From: Brevibacillus brevis NBRC 100599 | GTDB taxonomy: Bacteria > Bacillota > Bacilli > Brevibacillales > Brevibacillaceae | Direction: 5' to 3' | Length of the DNA: 64,000 nt | Assembly (NCBI RefSeq): GCF_000010165.1 | Contig: NC_012491.1 | Location: 288,501 to 352,500 of the forward strand | Shown: piece after piece, positions 30,583 to 39,376 of the stretch | Layout of the letters: every line of letters starts with the position of its first letter | Position numbering within the stretch: position 1 is the first letter of the stretch | The notes under the pieces: generated by a model | Seen by the model: only the letters and a program-made list of their open reading frames with translations | Databases searched by the model: none | Told to the model about the DNA's origin: nothing | Position numbers and translations under genes: made by a program

Positions 30583-31362
30583 ATGAATAGAAAAGCACGT
30601 CGGTTCATTGATCTGAGTGTGCCTCTTGATCGTCTGGCAAAAGAACCGTTCCCACCTGAGATTCAATACAATAGTCATGAAGAAGGGGCTGTCCAAGCCG
30701 CGCAGTATTTCGGATTGCAACCAACGGATTTTCCCGAACAGAAGGCTTGGGCGAGTGAAACGGTGACACTCACGACACATACAGGGACACATGTCGATGC
30801 ACCATGGCATTACTGGCCTACTTCAGAGGGAGAGCCAGCGAAAACGATTGATCAGTTGCCATTGGAGTGGTTCTACGGAGATGGTGTCCTGCTTGACTTT
30901 AGTGAAAAGCCGTCTGGCTATGAAATTACGGTGAAGGATGTGAAACAGAAGCTCGCCCAAATCGAATACGAACTGAAACCGTTCGATATTGTCCTGATCA
31001 GGACGGACGCGGATAAACGATATTATGAAGCTCACTATTTTCAATCACATGCGGGAGTATCCGCCGAAGCGACACATTGGTTGATCGATCAAGAAATCAA
31101 GGTCATGGGAACCGATGGGTGGGGATGGGATATCCCGTTTTCCGTTCAAGCCGCTGATTATAAACAAAATCCGCGCGATGGCGTTTTATGGGCGGCTCAC
31201 TATGTGGGTAAAGAGAAGGAGTATTGCCAAATTGAAAAGCTGGCGAATTTGGAGCAATTGCCGAGGCCCTACGGGTTTACCGTTTCTGTGTTCCCTGTAA
31301 AAGTAAAGGGAGCAAGTGCGGGATGGGCGCGTCCTGTTGCGATTTTTGAAGAAGAGGAGTAG
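30583..31362 (+). CDS. Cyclase/arylformamidase (KynB-like) metal hydrolase
   Basis: 259 residues from ATG 30583 behind AAGGG. The zinc motif THTGTHVDAPWH (HxGTHxDxPxH) is complete, and IDLSVPLDRLAKEPFPPE is the typical N-terminus. The family includes kynurenine formamidase and isatin hydrolase. The substrate is not resolved and no tryptophan-degradation genes are adjacent. A small membrane-anchored protein follows 4 bp after the stop. Confidence 0.87.
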   Translation: MNRKARRFIDLSVPLDRLAKEPFPPEIQYNSHEEGAVQAAQYFGLQPTDFPEQKAWASETVTLTTHTGTHVDAPWHYWPTSEGEPAKTIDQLPLEWFYGDGVLLDFSEKPSGYEITVKDVKQKLAQIEYELKPFDIVLIRTDADKRYYEAHYFQSHAGVSAEATHWLIDQEIKVMGTDGWGWDIPFSVQAADYKQNPRDGVLWAAHYVGKEKEYCQIEKLANLEQLPRPYGFTVSVFPVKVKGASAGWARPVAIFEEEE

Positions 31363-31366
31363 TTGC

Positions 31367-31762
31367 ATGGGCATGAACAAGCGAGCGAAAGTTCTGTTCC
31401 TCCTATTTTTCTTGGGTTTTTGTTTCATCATGATCGCATATGTTTCTCTGATCTGGCATCCTGCACTACCATTCGATTCCAAGTCCAAAAGAGAAGTGAC
31501 GGAGCTGTTGGGCGAAAACACGGGAACCATCGTCAAATTGACAACGGAGGAAAACGTCGATTGGTATGGGTATGGGCCACAAGCAAATCAAGCTACAGCG
31601 GCAGAAGCGATGAAGCGAGCGGTGACAGAAAAAGGCTGGACCTTTATCCAACAAGATGGGGCCGGATACTTTTTTGAACGGGGGAAAGAGAAGCTAATCA
31701 TTACCTCACAAATGTGGACGGGCAACTATGTACTCTTTCGAATCCCCGCAGGTGTTCTATAA
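31367..31762 (+). CDS. Hypothetical membrane-anchored protein
   Basis: 131 residues from ATG 31367, behind GAGGAG which overlaps the end of the cyclase gene. One N-terminal helix (KVLFLLFFLGFCFIMIAYVS) anchors an extracytoplasmic domain of about 95 residues. That domain reads like a small alpha/beta fold (EAMKRAVTEKGWTFIQQDGAGYFFER). I recognise no family. Tight spacing suggests co-expression with the cyclase. Confidence 0.65.
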   Translation: MGMNKRAKVLFLLFFLGFCFIMIAYVSLIWHPALPFDSKSKREVTELLGENTGTIVKLTTEENVDWYGYGPQANQATAAEAMKRAVTEKGWTFIQQDGAGYFFERGKEKLIITSQMWTGNYVLFRIPAGVL

Positions 31763-31764
31763 CC

Positions 31765-32064
31765 TTAAAGGGGAAGGGCTTTCCACAACAAATATTTCTC
31801 CCGTAAACAAGCAGCGCAAGGCCGATACCCCGCAGCAATAGCAGTGGCTTCATCCGCAAAAAATACGCGATGACGGACATAACCGCCTCGCGTAATAGCT
31901 CTGATGGCAGAGGGGCAATCCAGTCGGCCGTATATTTTGCGTGGTCGATAGCCCCCCAATGTACCCGGAGTATCACTTTGATAAAAGGAACGATCAGCTC
32001 CGAGCAGGGTGTATGTTTTGGCAGAGTCAGCATCTTGAGGTGCTGGCTTTTTCGGTGTAGGCAT
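31765..32064 (-). CDS. Stand-alone Ada-like metal-binding domain protein
   Basis: 99 residues. The core VFFADEATAIAAGYRPCAACLREKY is that of the Ada/AdaA N-terminal zinc domain, with the C-x2-C pair intact. The first half has only one cysteine (RLDCPSAI) where Ada has C-x3-C; the nearby HR could supply a ligand. No methyltransferase or HTH domain is attached. The ribosome site GAGGGGGAG is good. It is the last gene of the minus-strand alkA-nfo group, so a role in alkylation damage is plausible but unproven. Confidence 0.75.
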   Translation of the reverse strand: MPTPKKPAPQDADSAKTYTLLGADRSFYQSDTPGTLGGYRPRKIYGRLDCPSAIRAITRGGYVRHRVFFADEATAIAAGYRPCAACLREKYLLWKALPL

Positions 32065-32146
32065 ATGGCTCCCCCTCTATTGGTAATGTGTCGTTTTCAC
32101 TCCAAAAGGAGGAAGCCACGGTCAGCCTACAAGTAGTGTTCTTACC

Positions 32147-33265
32147 TTACGAGTATTTCGGAATCGCGAAGTAGGCAGTCAAGCGGTGGTTGATCTGTTC
32201 TTCGGTGAGCTCTGGGAACAATCTCGCTTCCTTCACCATATCGTACAGACGCTCCATCGGCTCACGACCATCGGCTTTCTTTGCCTTCGCGTCGTTTTTG
32301 AGCAGCTCCCAAATCCCAACTACATACTCGCGTCTGGTGACATCTTGTTTGCGGAAAAAGAAATCGAGGCGCTCCACATGATCCATGAATTCGTTGCCGA
32401 AGCGCTTGTCCACTTCCCCGCGTAGGAGGGCGATTTCTGCCTCGTACATCGGACGCTCGTTGCCTTTTTCCTTGCTGATCCAAGGTGTCTCCAGTACAAG
32501 CGGAAGGTGACGGATTTTCTCGTGGTTCACGATGTAATTCATCGCATCAAAGCCGATGAGTCCCGCACCGATTGGCGCATGGCGGTCTTTGCCTGCCCCG
32601 CGGAAGTTTTTGCTGTCATTCAAGTGAACAACGGCGAGACGGTCCAAGCCGATTGTCCGGTCAAACTGTTCCAGGACGCCATCGAAGTCGTTGACGATAT
32701 CGTAGCCAGCGTCGTGAATGTGGCAAGTATCCATGCAGACGGTCAGTCTGCTATTGTCTTCTACTTTCTCGATGATGGCCGCGATTTCCTCAAAGCTGCG
32801 ACCGATTTCCGTCCCTTTGCCCGCCATAGTCTCCAACGCAATTTTTACGTCGGTGTCTTTAATGCCTGTCAAAACCTCATTCAAGCCTTCCGCGATCCGG
32901 GCGATGCCGTACTCCGCATCTTTGTCGGTGTAAGCACCAGGGTGCAGCACGATATTTTTGACACCAATGTAGTCGGTCCGGCGAATCTCTTCTTGCAGAA
33001 AGCGGACAGCGAGCTCATAGGTATCGTCCTTGTAAGAGCCCAGGTTAATAATGTAAGGGGCATGTACCACAATTTCATCCACGCCCTGCTTCGCCATTAC
33101 CTCTTTGCCTTCCGTAATGTACTGATCCTCGATCGGCTTGCGGCGGGTGTTTTGCGGCGCACCCGTGTAGATCATAAAGGTACTCGAGCCGTAGGTGGCT
33201 GCTTCTTGGGCGGCATTCAGCAGTCCTTTACCGGAGAATGATACGTGCGAACCTATTTTTAGCAT
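32147..33265 (-). CDS. nfo: Deoxyribonuclease IV (endonuclease IV) with C-terminal extension
   Basis: A three-zinc TIM-barrel AP endonuclease. Family segments: [90 protein letters not shown] and LVLETPW. At 372 residues it is about 75 longer than B. subtilis YqfS (about 297). The extra part (from ~295, [22 protein letters not shown] to the end) is basic and helical and of unknown role. The start follows AAGGAGG, 19 bp after the alkA stop. Confidence 0.93.
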   Translation of the reverse strand: MLKIGSHVSFSGKGLLNAAQEAATYGSSTFMIYTGAPQNTRRKPIEDQYITEGKEVMAKQGVDEIVVHAPYIINLGSYKDDTYELAVRFLQEEIRRTDYIGVKNIVLHPGAYTDKDAEYGIARIAEGLNEVLTGIKDTDVKIALETMAGKGTEIGRSFEEIAAIIEKVEDNSRLTVCMDTCHIHDAGYDIVNDFDGVLEQFDRTIGLDRLAVVHLNDSKNFRGAGKDRHAPIGAGLIGFDAMNYIVNHEKIRHLPLVLETPWISKEKGNERPMYEAEIALLRGEVDKRFGNEFMDHVERLDFFFRKQDVTRREYVVGIWELLKNDAKAKKADGREPMERLYDMVKEARLFPELTEEQINHRLTAYFAIPKYS

Positions 33266-33284
33266 AGGATAGAACCTCCTTAGA

Positions 33285-34217
33285 TTAATAAAGAAAACGC
33301 CATAAATAAAAAGTAGCGTACGACTCCCAATTCGTCCAAGTCTTGGACAGCTCTCGTATTTCTGCTTTTGTCGGCTTTTTTTCTTTGCCTAGTAAAAATT
33401 TGATCGCATTGTGCAGGCCGACATCATCAATGGGAAAAGCAGAGGGCATTCGCAGACAGCGCATGAGCACATAATTGGCCGTCCACGGTCCAATCCCGCG
33501 GATACTGGTCAATCGTTTCTCCGCGGTTTGATAATCTCCTCCGTCCCATAATAGCTCTTTCGATAGTTTCCCTTCAACGATGAGTTGTGCGACGTCAATT
33601 AAATACTCGCATTTCTTGGTCGTCATGCGCAATCCATCCAGATCAGTGACGGATAATCCGGCGATTTTTTCTGCTGTGGGAAAAAGCCAATACGTCTCTC
33701 CTTCGAATTCTACCCGTCTTCCGAATGCCTCTACCAACCGTCGTTTAAGCGTGTACGCGTAGGTCAGGTTAATTTGTTGTCCAATGATTCCCCAACTGAG
33801 CGCTTCAAATAGGTCGGGAATACCCATGGTCCGCAGCCCGTAAAACTTTTCAACGGCCTGCTTTAGAAGAGCATCCCCTGCAGCAAGCTCATAAAACGGA
33901 ACGAGATCCCTGTCCAGATCAAACCAGTCTCGCACATAACGTGCTACTTCTGTTCGTACTTTTTCATTGGGAAGTGAAGGGCTGAGAAAACGCACAGTCA
34001 ATCCTTGATCATTCTTTGCGTGAATTTCGACCACTTGTGAATCCTGTCCAATCGGGATGGCTTTGTAGAGGCGCCCATTTTGAATGTGAAACATGCATTC
34101 GTTGGATGCTCTGGACAAGTAGTGAAGATTTTGCGAAAAACTGAATTCCGTAGGTACGGACAAAATGATTTCATCTCTATTATCGACCCAAGCCGAGTGT
34201 GATAGACCGCTTGTCAT
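33285..34217 (-). CDS. alkA: DNA-3-methyladenine glycosylase II (AlkA)
   Basis: 310 residues. An N-terminal TBP-like domain is followed by the HhH-GPD fold: [20 protein letters not shown], the helix-hairpin-helix [16 protein letters not shown], and the catalytic Asp in FPIDDVGL. It removes alkylated purines, leaving abasic sites for the downstream nfo product. It is divergent from adaA, as in the linked alkA/adaA arrangement of Bacillus, so induction by methylated AdaA is likely. Confidence 0.93.
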   Translation of the reverse strand: MTSGLSHSAWVDNRDEIILSVPTEFSFSQNLHYLSRASNECMFHIQNGRLYKAIPIGQDSQVVEIHAKNDQGLTVRFLSPSLPNEKVRTEVARYVRDWFDLDRDLVPFYELAAGDALLKQAVEKFYGLRTMGIPDLFEALSWGIIGQQINLTYAYTLKRRLVEAFGRRVEFEGETYWLFPTAEKIAGLSVTDLDGLRMTTKKCEYLIDVAQLIVEGKLSKELLWDGGDYQTAEKRLTSIRGIGPWTANYVLMRCLRMPSAFPIDDVGLHNAIKFLLGKEKKPTKAEIRELSKTWTNWESYATFYLWRFLY

Positions 34218-34386
34218 GTGAAAACCTCCTGTCTGACTTCCTCCTAGTTTTATACCAAGATAAGCGGGGCTGTCATTTCGTTATCTTGCTATTTTAATCT
34301 TCTAGCAGTACGGATCATGTAGTGTGGGGGTATACTGTCGGTAAGAGCAAGCGATTCGATGACAGCTACGGCAAAGGAGATGACAT

Positions 34387-34956
34387 GTGTTGGAGGAACG
34401 GGTAACCGATGAGCGATGGCAGGCTATTATTCATAACGATGTGTCTTACGATGATCAATTTTTTTATGCGGTAAAAACGACGAAGATCTTTTGTAGACCG
34501 TCATGCAAGTCGAAGCCACCGAAGAGGGAGAATGTGCGGGTTTTCCAAAATGCAAGCCAAGCCCTGCGGGAAGAATTTCGGCCATGTAAACGTTGCAAGC
34601 CCACGGGAGAGAGGTTACCTGATCGTGAGTGGGTAGCACAAATTACACAGTATATTGATTCTCATTATAACGAAAAGCTGACGTTGGAGCATTTGGCTGA
34701 TATGTGCCATGGCAGTCCGTTTCATTTGCAGCGAACGTTTAAGCGACTCATGGATATGACGCCCGTGGAGTACATCCAGAAAAAACGGATAGAAAGGGCG
34801 CGAGAGCTGCTGGCTCATTCGAACAACCAGATCGCGGATGTTGCGCAATTGGTAGGAATGCCGAATACGCCGTATTTTATCACGTTGTTTAAAAAAATGA
34901 CGGGTAAGACCCCGAGTGAATATCGCCAACTGAACGTCAAACAACAAACGACATAA
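34387..34956 (+). CDS. adaA: AdaA methylphosphotriester acceptor and transcriptional activator
   Basis: 189 residues. Residues ~10-82 are the Ada zinc domain with the full C-x3-C (IFCRPSCKSK) and C-x2-C (FRPCKRCKP) set; the first cysteine accepts methyl groups from DNA phosphotriesters. Residues ~88-185 are an AraC HTH (LTLEHLADMCHGSPFHLQRTFKRLM, IADVAQLVGMPNTPYFITLFKK). The GTG start follows AAAGGAGATG. No adaB follows; the next sequence is a hydrolase remnant. It should activate itself and the divergent alkA group after alkylation. Confidence 0.92.
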   Translation: MLEERVTDERWQAIIHNDVSYDDQFFYAVKTTKIFCRPSCKSKPPKRENVRVFQNASQALREEFRPCKRCKPTGERLPDREWVAQITQYIDSHYNEKLTLEHLADMCHGSPFHLQRTFKRLMDMTPVEYIQKKRIERARELLAHSNNQIADVAQLVGMPNTPYFITLFKKMTGKTPSEYRQLNVKQQTT

Positions 34957-35023
34957 GCTGCTTGTGAAATGTGATATCTTTAGAAGTAGAAGCATCAGCA
35001 TCTGAGAATAACGACCACTTGAC

Positions 35024-35167
35024 GGTGGTTTCGGAACGTCAGCATACACAGATCCGCAGGAAGAAATGATTGGCATTCTCCTGACGCAGCGTCTGATGGA
35101 TTCACCACAACCACCTGGTGCTTTCCTTGATTTCTGGACCACTGCCTATCAAGCGATTGAAGATTAG
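35024..35167 (+). pseudogene. C-terminal remnant of a beta-lactamase-like serine hydrolase
   Basis: The frame reads GGFGTSAYTDPQEEMIG, then ILLTQRLMDSPQPPGAFL, then DFWTTAYQAIED and stop. The G-G-x-G-T-S and IGILLTQR pattern is the C-terminal end of class C beta-lactamase-like (EstB) serine hydrolases. A stop lies in the same frame at about 35010, so only ~50 residues remain; the SxxK and YxN parts are missing. Confidence 0.65.
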
Positions 35168-35186
35168 AAAAAGGAGCCCTGCCAAG

Positions 35187-36293
35187 ATGAACGATACGAA
35201 AACCTTGCGAGAAGTATTTAAAAAGACCACTTATCAAATCGCCGGGCACAGCAAGAGAGACCTCCATCAATTGCAGCAGGTCCTGTCCAGGGTGGATGGG
35301 AATGTGGAGGGCGATATGTACGGAACAGGCGAACTCATCGAGAATTTTCAGCGCAAGATGGCCGAATATTTGGGCAAAGAGTCTGCCGTGTTCTTTCCGA
35401 GCGGTACGATGGCCCAACAAATCGCGTTACGTATCTGGTGCGATGAGAAGGGAATCAAAAAGGTCGCCTATCATCCGCTCTGCCACTTGGAGATCCACGA
35501 GGAGGATGGGCTCAAGGAGCTGCATCAAATCGAGGCTGTCTTGCTGGCGGATAAAAACAGCGTGATTGAACTGGACGATGTTCTCGGCATGGACGACGAT
35601 ATCGCGTGCCTGTTGCTGGAATTGCCACAGCGTGAGATTGGCGGACAGCTGCCCGCGTATGAGAATTTGGAGGCGATCTCCCGTTATTGTCGGGAAAAAG
35701 GAATTCGCCTGCATCTGGATGGTGCCCGGCTTTTGGAAATCCTGCCGTATTACCAGAAGACAGCCGAGGAGGTATGCGCATTGTTCGATAGCGTGTACGT
35801 TTCCTTTTACAAAGGGATAGGCGGAATTGCCGGGGCGATCCTGGCTGGGGATGAAGACTTCACGAAGCAATCGAAGGTATGGAAAAGACGCCATGGCGGG
35901 GACCTGATTAGTTTGTACCCGTATATTGTCACGGCAGAATACCATTTTGAACAGAGAAAGCATAAATTCAGTCAATATTACGAGCATGCAAAAGAGCTGG
36001 CGGCACTCTACAATCAATGCCAGGGGATATCCACGAGACCGACCGTGCCTGTGTCCAACATGTTTCATGTTCACGCAGATTTGCCGAAGGAAGAGCTCGA
36101 GCGTATCATGGTCTCACTTAGTGAAGAGACAGGAATTGGCTTCACGCATTATGTCAGACAAGATGACGAATCTTCTAGCTCCTATGAGGTAAGTATTGGC
36201 GATCGGTATGCGATGATCCCGAAGGAAGAGCTGGCATTGGCGTTCGAAAAGCTGCATCAGAAAATAGGGGAGCAGAAATCAAATGCAGTGTAA
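35187..36293 (+). CDS. Threonine aldolase-family PLP enzyme (beta-eliminating lyase)
   Basis: 368 residues of PLP fold type I. Segments are YGTGELIENFQRKMAEYLGKE, AVFFPSGTMAQQIALRIW, HLDGARLLEI and the PLP lysine in SFYKGIGGIAGAIL. The family cleaves L-threonine or L-allo-threonine to glycine and acetaldehyde. The N-terminus (TYQIAGHSKRDLHQL) is longer than in E. coli LtaE. ATG 35187 follows AAGGAG; the frame is open upstream only through the hydrolase remnant. Specificity is not certain. Confidence 0.87.
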   Translation: MNDTKTLREVFKKTTYQIAGHSKRDLHQLQQVLSRVDGNVEGDMYGTGELIENFQRKMAEYLGKESAVFFPSGTMAQQIALRIWCDEKGIKKVAYHPLCHLEIHEEDGLKELHQIEAVLLADKNSVIELDDVLGMDDDIACLLLELPQREIGGQLPAYENLEAISRYCREKGIRLHLDGARLLEILPYYQKTAEEVCALFDSVYVSFYKGIGGIAGAILAGDEDFTKQSKVWKRRHGGDLISLYPYIVTAEYHFEQRKHKFSQYYEHAKELAALYNQCQGISTRPTVPVSNMFHVHADLPKEELERIMVSLSEETGIGFTHYVRQDDESSSSYEVSIGDRYAMIPKEELALAFEKLHQKIGEQKSNAV

Positions 36294-36309
36294 ATGAATC
36301 AATTTCGGG

Positions 36310-36351
36310 GCGGTGGCAGTCTGGTGCTTACAGATCATACCAGGCTGCCGC
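36310..36351 (+). repeat. Inverted repeat after the threonine aldolase gene
   Basis: GCGGTGGCAGTCTGGT pairs with ACCAGGCTGCCGC with one or two mismatches around a 13-base loop. There is no proper T-run, so it is a weak terminator at best or an mRNA-stabilising hairpin. Confidence 0.45.
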
Positions 36352-36383
36352 TAATTTCTCCGTAAGAAGAGAAAGGAACCAAG

Positions 36384-36866
36384 ATGTTCAGTATCAGACC
36401 GTACGAAAAAAGCGACTACCCTTCAATCATGGCTTACGATTTGCCGCAAGAACAAGCGATCTACACGTCTATGCCAGTCGATGTGATCGAAGCAACTCAA
36501 AACAATCCTGGCTATAAGCCCTATGTGGTTTTCGACGCAGGCCATCTAATCGGCTTTTTTGCCTTATTCACACCACACACAGGCAATCCCTACACACCAA
36601 ATGGCGAGGCGGTTATTTTCAAATCATTTTCGATCGATTCCCGCTATCAAAAAAAGGGCTACGCCTTGCGTGTATTCCATGAGTTGGCTAACATTGCACG
36701 AGTGCATTACCCGGAGCGAGATGAAATCGTGTTGACCGTGCATCATACGAATACGCCAGCGATCCAACTGTATAAAAAAGCGGGGCTAGTCGATCAGGGA
36801 TGGAGATTTGCGGGTGAGTTTGGCGAGGAGCTGATTTTTCATCTCGATTTGACAGCATCCACATAA
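36384..36866 (+). CDS. GNAT-family N-acetyltransferase
   Basis: 160 residues with the acetyl-CoA-binding core FKSFSIDSRYQKKGYALRVF (Q/R-x-x-G-x-A-like loop) and the C-terminal VHHTNTPAIQLYKKAGLVD motif. It resembles the spermidine/RimI-like small-molecule group, and the substrate is unknown. AAAGGAACC precedes the ATG. It stands between threonine aldolase and DinB genes. Confidence 0.88.
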   Translation: MFSIRPYEKSDYPSIMAYDLPQEQAIYTSMPVDVIEATQNNPGYKPYVVFDAGHLIGFFALFTPHTGNPYTPNGEAVIFKSFSIDSRYQKKGYALRVFHELANIARVHYPERDEIVLTVHHTNTPAIQLYKKAGLVDQGWRFAGEFGEELIFHLDLTAST

Positions 36867-37050
36867 ATGGTTGCAAGTAGTAGATTTTATTTTCTCTCGA
36901 CTGCTGTACAGACGCTCCTGGTCGGAACAGCTTATGCGGTATAGTAGCGAAAAGCCCCTTTCTGGCATGGCAGGAAGCATCACTGACCGTATTTGTCAGG
37001 GAAGCAGGTCTATGATAGAGCTATCGACGAACCAAAGAGGGGGCTTTATC

Positions 37051-37554
37051 ATGACACACTATGCCAAAAACATGTATGACTTTCACGCATGGGCGAATCA
37101 GACGTTAATCAATCGCTTGAAGGAACTTCCGGAAGGTGTTTACGAGCAGGAGGTCCAAAGCGTTTTCCCGACCGTTGCAAAAGTGATGGAGCATATTTAT
37201 ATGGTGGACCATAGCTGGCTTCTCATATTGCAGGGGATGGATATGCAAGCTGCCATGGATGAGACATGGCGGCAAGAGAAGAAAATTACGGGAAAAAGCT
37301 TGGAGGAAGTAGAGCAGTTGTATGCCGAGCTGGTCGAGCAATTCAGAGCTTTTCTCAGCCAAGAAGAAGATTTGGAGCGGCGCATTGTCCTTGATAATCC
37401 GTACACGAGAGTACGCGATACGAGCTTGGCAGAAATCATCATGCAAGTGGTCAATCACGGTACGTATCATCGTGGAAACATAACGGCGATGCTGCGCCAA
37501 ATGGGGTATTCTTCTGTTATGACCGAGTATGCTCTTTACTGGTACGCCAACTGA
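37051..37554 (+). CDS. DinB-family four-helix-bundle protein
   Basis: 167 residues from ATG 37051 behind AGAGGGGG; a longer open frame upstream has no ribosome site. The three metal-ligand histidines are present: HIYMVDHSWLL (first), and NHGTYHRGNI (second and third). YDFHAWANQTLINRL is the family N-terminus. DinB proteins belong to the DinB/bacillithiol-transferase superfamily; the activity is unknown. A clear paralogue is encoded at 50243-50758. Confidence 0.88.
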   Translation: MTHYAKNMYDFHAWANQTLINRLKELPEGVYEQEVQSVFPTVAKVMEHIYMVDHSWLLILQGMDMQAAMDETWRQEKKITGKSLEEVEQLYAELVEQFRAFLSQEEDLERRIVLDNPYTRVRDTSLAEIIMQVVNHGTYHRGNITAMLRQMGYSSVMTEYALYWYAN

Positions 37555-37601
37555 AAAAAGCCTTGGGCTGGAAGAGATTTCATTCTTCTGGCCTTAGGCT
37601 G

Positions 37602-37630
37602 TTGACAAGGGACAATTCTCGTCCTATAAT
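37602..37630 (+). promoter_or_regulatory. Consensus promoter of the mhq operon
   Basis: TTGACA (37602-37607), 17-nt spacer, TATAAT (37625-37630). A perfect-strength sigma-A promoter directly followed by an operator implies tight repression. Confidence 0.85.
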
Positions 37631-37648
37631 TATCTTAAATTCAAGATA
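37631..37648 (+). promoter_or_regulatory. MhqR-type operator 1
   Basis: TATCTTAAATTCAAGATA, a palindrome with TATCTT/AAGATA arms at the predicted transcription start. It resembles the B. subtilis MhqR box (TATCTCGAA-TCGAGATA). No mhqR gene is in the window. Confidence 0.75.
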
Positions 37649-37706
37649 TTTAATTTTCGTAACATCGTCATCCTACTTCCCCAAGCAGGAACATTTTTAA
37701 ATCTAT

Positions 37707-37724
37707 TATCTCTAATTTGAGATA
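37707..37724 (+). promoter_or_regulatory. MhqR-type operator 2
   Basis: TATCTCTAATTTGAGATA, perfect 6-bp arms TATCTC/GAGATA, 43 bp before the mhqN start and 76 bp centre-to-centre from operator 1. Confidence 0.7.
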
Positions 37725-37766
37725 TTAAAAAATGAATGAGATAGAAAAAATCGAGGAGGAAGTCCC

Positions 37767-38405
37767 ATGAGTGAATTCACTACCCTTGTAAAAAACAGAA
37801 GATCCGCAAACAAGTTTCTAACGGATGTAACGATAACACCTGCTGAGATCGATGAAATCATGTCCCTGGTCAAATTCGCACCATCAGCATTTAATTTGCA
37901 GCATGCCCATTATGTAGTTGTCATCGATCCAGAAGCCAAAGAGCGTGTATATGAAGCAGCATATAGACAATATAAGGTAAAGACCGCTTCGGCAGTAGTG
38001 CTTGTATTTGGTGACAAGGAAGCGTATCAAAGCGTAGAGCGCATTAATGAAGGTCTTCTTCATTTAGGAGTCATGGATCAACGTGAGTACGACCACAACA
38101 ATTCTTCTGTCAGAGCAATGCACGAGGCTGGAGGAGAGCAGTTCAAGCGTGATGAAGCGATCCGCAATGCCAATTTGTCCGCAATGCTGTTCATGCTCGC
38201 TGCAAAGGATAAAGGCTGGGATACGTGCCCGATGATCGGATTCGACCCGGCAGCGGTGCAAGAGATAGCGAAGGTTCCGGACAGCTTTGTGCCAGCTTTG
38301 ATGATCACGATTGGAAAAGAAGATACATCCAGTCAGCGTGTCAGAGGGTACCGCAAGCCCGTTGGAGAGTTCGTAAGCTACAACACATTCCAAGCAACTA
38401 AATAA
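37767..38405 (+). CDS. mhqN: Nitroreductase MhqN-like
   Basis: A 212-residue FMN-dependent nitroreductase. It begins with TTLVKNRRSANKFLTDV and has the FAPSAFNLQHAHYVVV dimer and FMN-binding segment and GWDTCPMIGFDPAAV. It reduces quinones or nitro compounds with NAD(P)H. It leads an operon with a ring-cleaving dioxygenase and a carboxylesterase, the MhqN/MhqO/MhqD set for methylhydroquinone and catechol stress. Two MhqR-type palindromes precede it. AGGAGG lies before the ATG. Confidence 0.88.
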   Translation: MSEFTTLVKNRRSANKFLTDVTITPAEIDEIMSLVKFAPSAFNLQHAHYVVVIDPEAKERVYEAAYRQYKVKTASAVVLVFGDKEAYQSVERINEGLLHLGVMDQREYDHNNSSVRAMHEAGGEQFKRDEAIRNANLSAMLFMLAAKDKGWDTCPMIGFDPAAVQEIAKVPDSFVPALMITIGKEDTSSQRVRGYRKPVGEFVSYNTFQATK

Positions 38406-38428
38406 TAAATTTGAGGAGGCAATTCAAA

Positions 38429-39376
38429 ATGACACAGCAAACAGCAGGAATTCACCATATCACAGCTTTTGTAACAAGCGCCCAAAATAATGTTGATTTT
38501 TATGCGGGGTTTCTCGGATTGCGCTTGGTGAAAAAAACGATCAACTTCGATGCACCAGATGTATATCATCTGTACTTCGGGAATGAGGTCGGTAGTCCAG
38601 GAACTGCGATCACCTTTTTCCCGTGGGAAACTGGTCGCCGTGGACGCGTTGGCGGTGGGCAGGTTGGCTATACGACTTTCTTGATTCCAGTGGGGGCGTT
38701 TTCCTTCTGGGAGGATCGACTGAAAAAATTCGGAATCGAGTACAGCCGCGTGGAGCGTTTTAATGAAACGTATCTGCAATTCACAGACAGAGACGGCTTA
38801 CAGCTGGAGATTGTGGAACGTGAAGGCGGTCCAGCGAGCAAATGGTCCTTTGGCGGAGTGCCAGCTGACAAGGCGATCAAAGGCTTCGGCGGAGCGATCC
38901 TGTACAGCATGGCTCCAGCCCACACCATGGATGTTCTCGAGAGACTGATGGGACTGACCAGAGTCGGCGAAGAAAACGGCCTTGTCCGTTTCAAGGCTCA
39001 CGGCGATTTGGGCAATGTCATTGACGTGAATGCCGAGCCGATACCAAGAGGAGCAGGCGGTGCAGGTACGATCCACCATATCGCATGGCGTGCCGTAGAC
39101 GATCAGGATCACCAGCTATGGCAACAGCGTGCGGCTCAATCCGGTCTCCATCCGACGGATATTATCGACCGTCAATATTTCAACGCTATCTACTTCCGCG
39201 AGCCGGGTGAGATTTTGTTTGAGATTGCAACAGATCCTCCAGGCTTTGAACGAGATGAGCCATTTGAGGCATTGGGTCAAAAACTGATGCTCCCTGAGTG
39301 GTATGAGCCACGTCGTGCCCAGATTGAGCAAGGCTTGACGCCGATTACAGTCAGAGTGTTGGAGGAAGATAAATAA
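38429..39376 (+). CDS. mhqO: Ring-cleaving dioxygenase MhqO-like (VOC superfamily)
   Basis: 315 residues with two glyoxalase/VOC modules. TAGIHHITAFVTSAQNNVDFYAGFLGLRLVKKTINFDAP is the characteristic N-terminus (metal His in HHIT), and TIHHIAWRA starts the second module with another His ligand. The final Glu ligand is probably in EPGEILFEIATD. It cleaves hydroquinone-type rings. ATG 38429 follows GAGGAGG by 9 nt, and the stop overlaps the next gene. Confidence 0.92.
   Translation: MTQQTAGIHHITAFVTSAQNNVDFYAGFLGLRLVKKTINFDAPDVYHLYFGNEVGSPGTAITFFPWETGRRGRVGGGQVGYTTFLIPVGAFSFWEDRLKKFGIEYSRVERFNETYLQFTDRDGLQLEIVEREGGPASKWSFGGVPADKAIKGFGGAILYSMAPAHTMDVLERLMGLTRVGEENGLVRFKAHGDLGNVIDVNAEPIPRGAGGAGTIHHIAWRAVDDQDHQLWQQRAAQSGLHPTDIIDRQYFNAIYFREPGEILFEIATDPPGFERDEPFEALGQKLMLPEWYEPRRAQIEQGLTPITVRVLEEDK

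Noticed and set aside
36871..37050. 60-codon N-terminal extension of the DinB-family protein at 37051
   Set aside because: No ribosome site at the upstream start; the extension has no family similarity and the inner ATG has AGAGGGGG.
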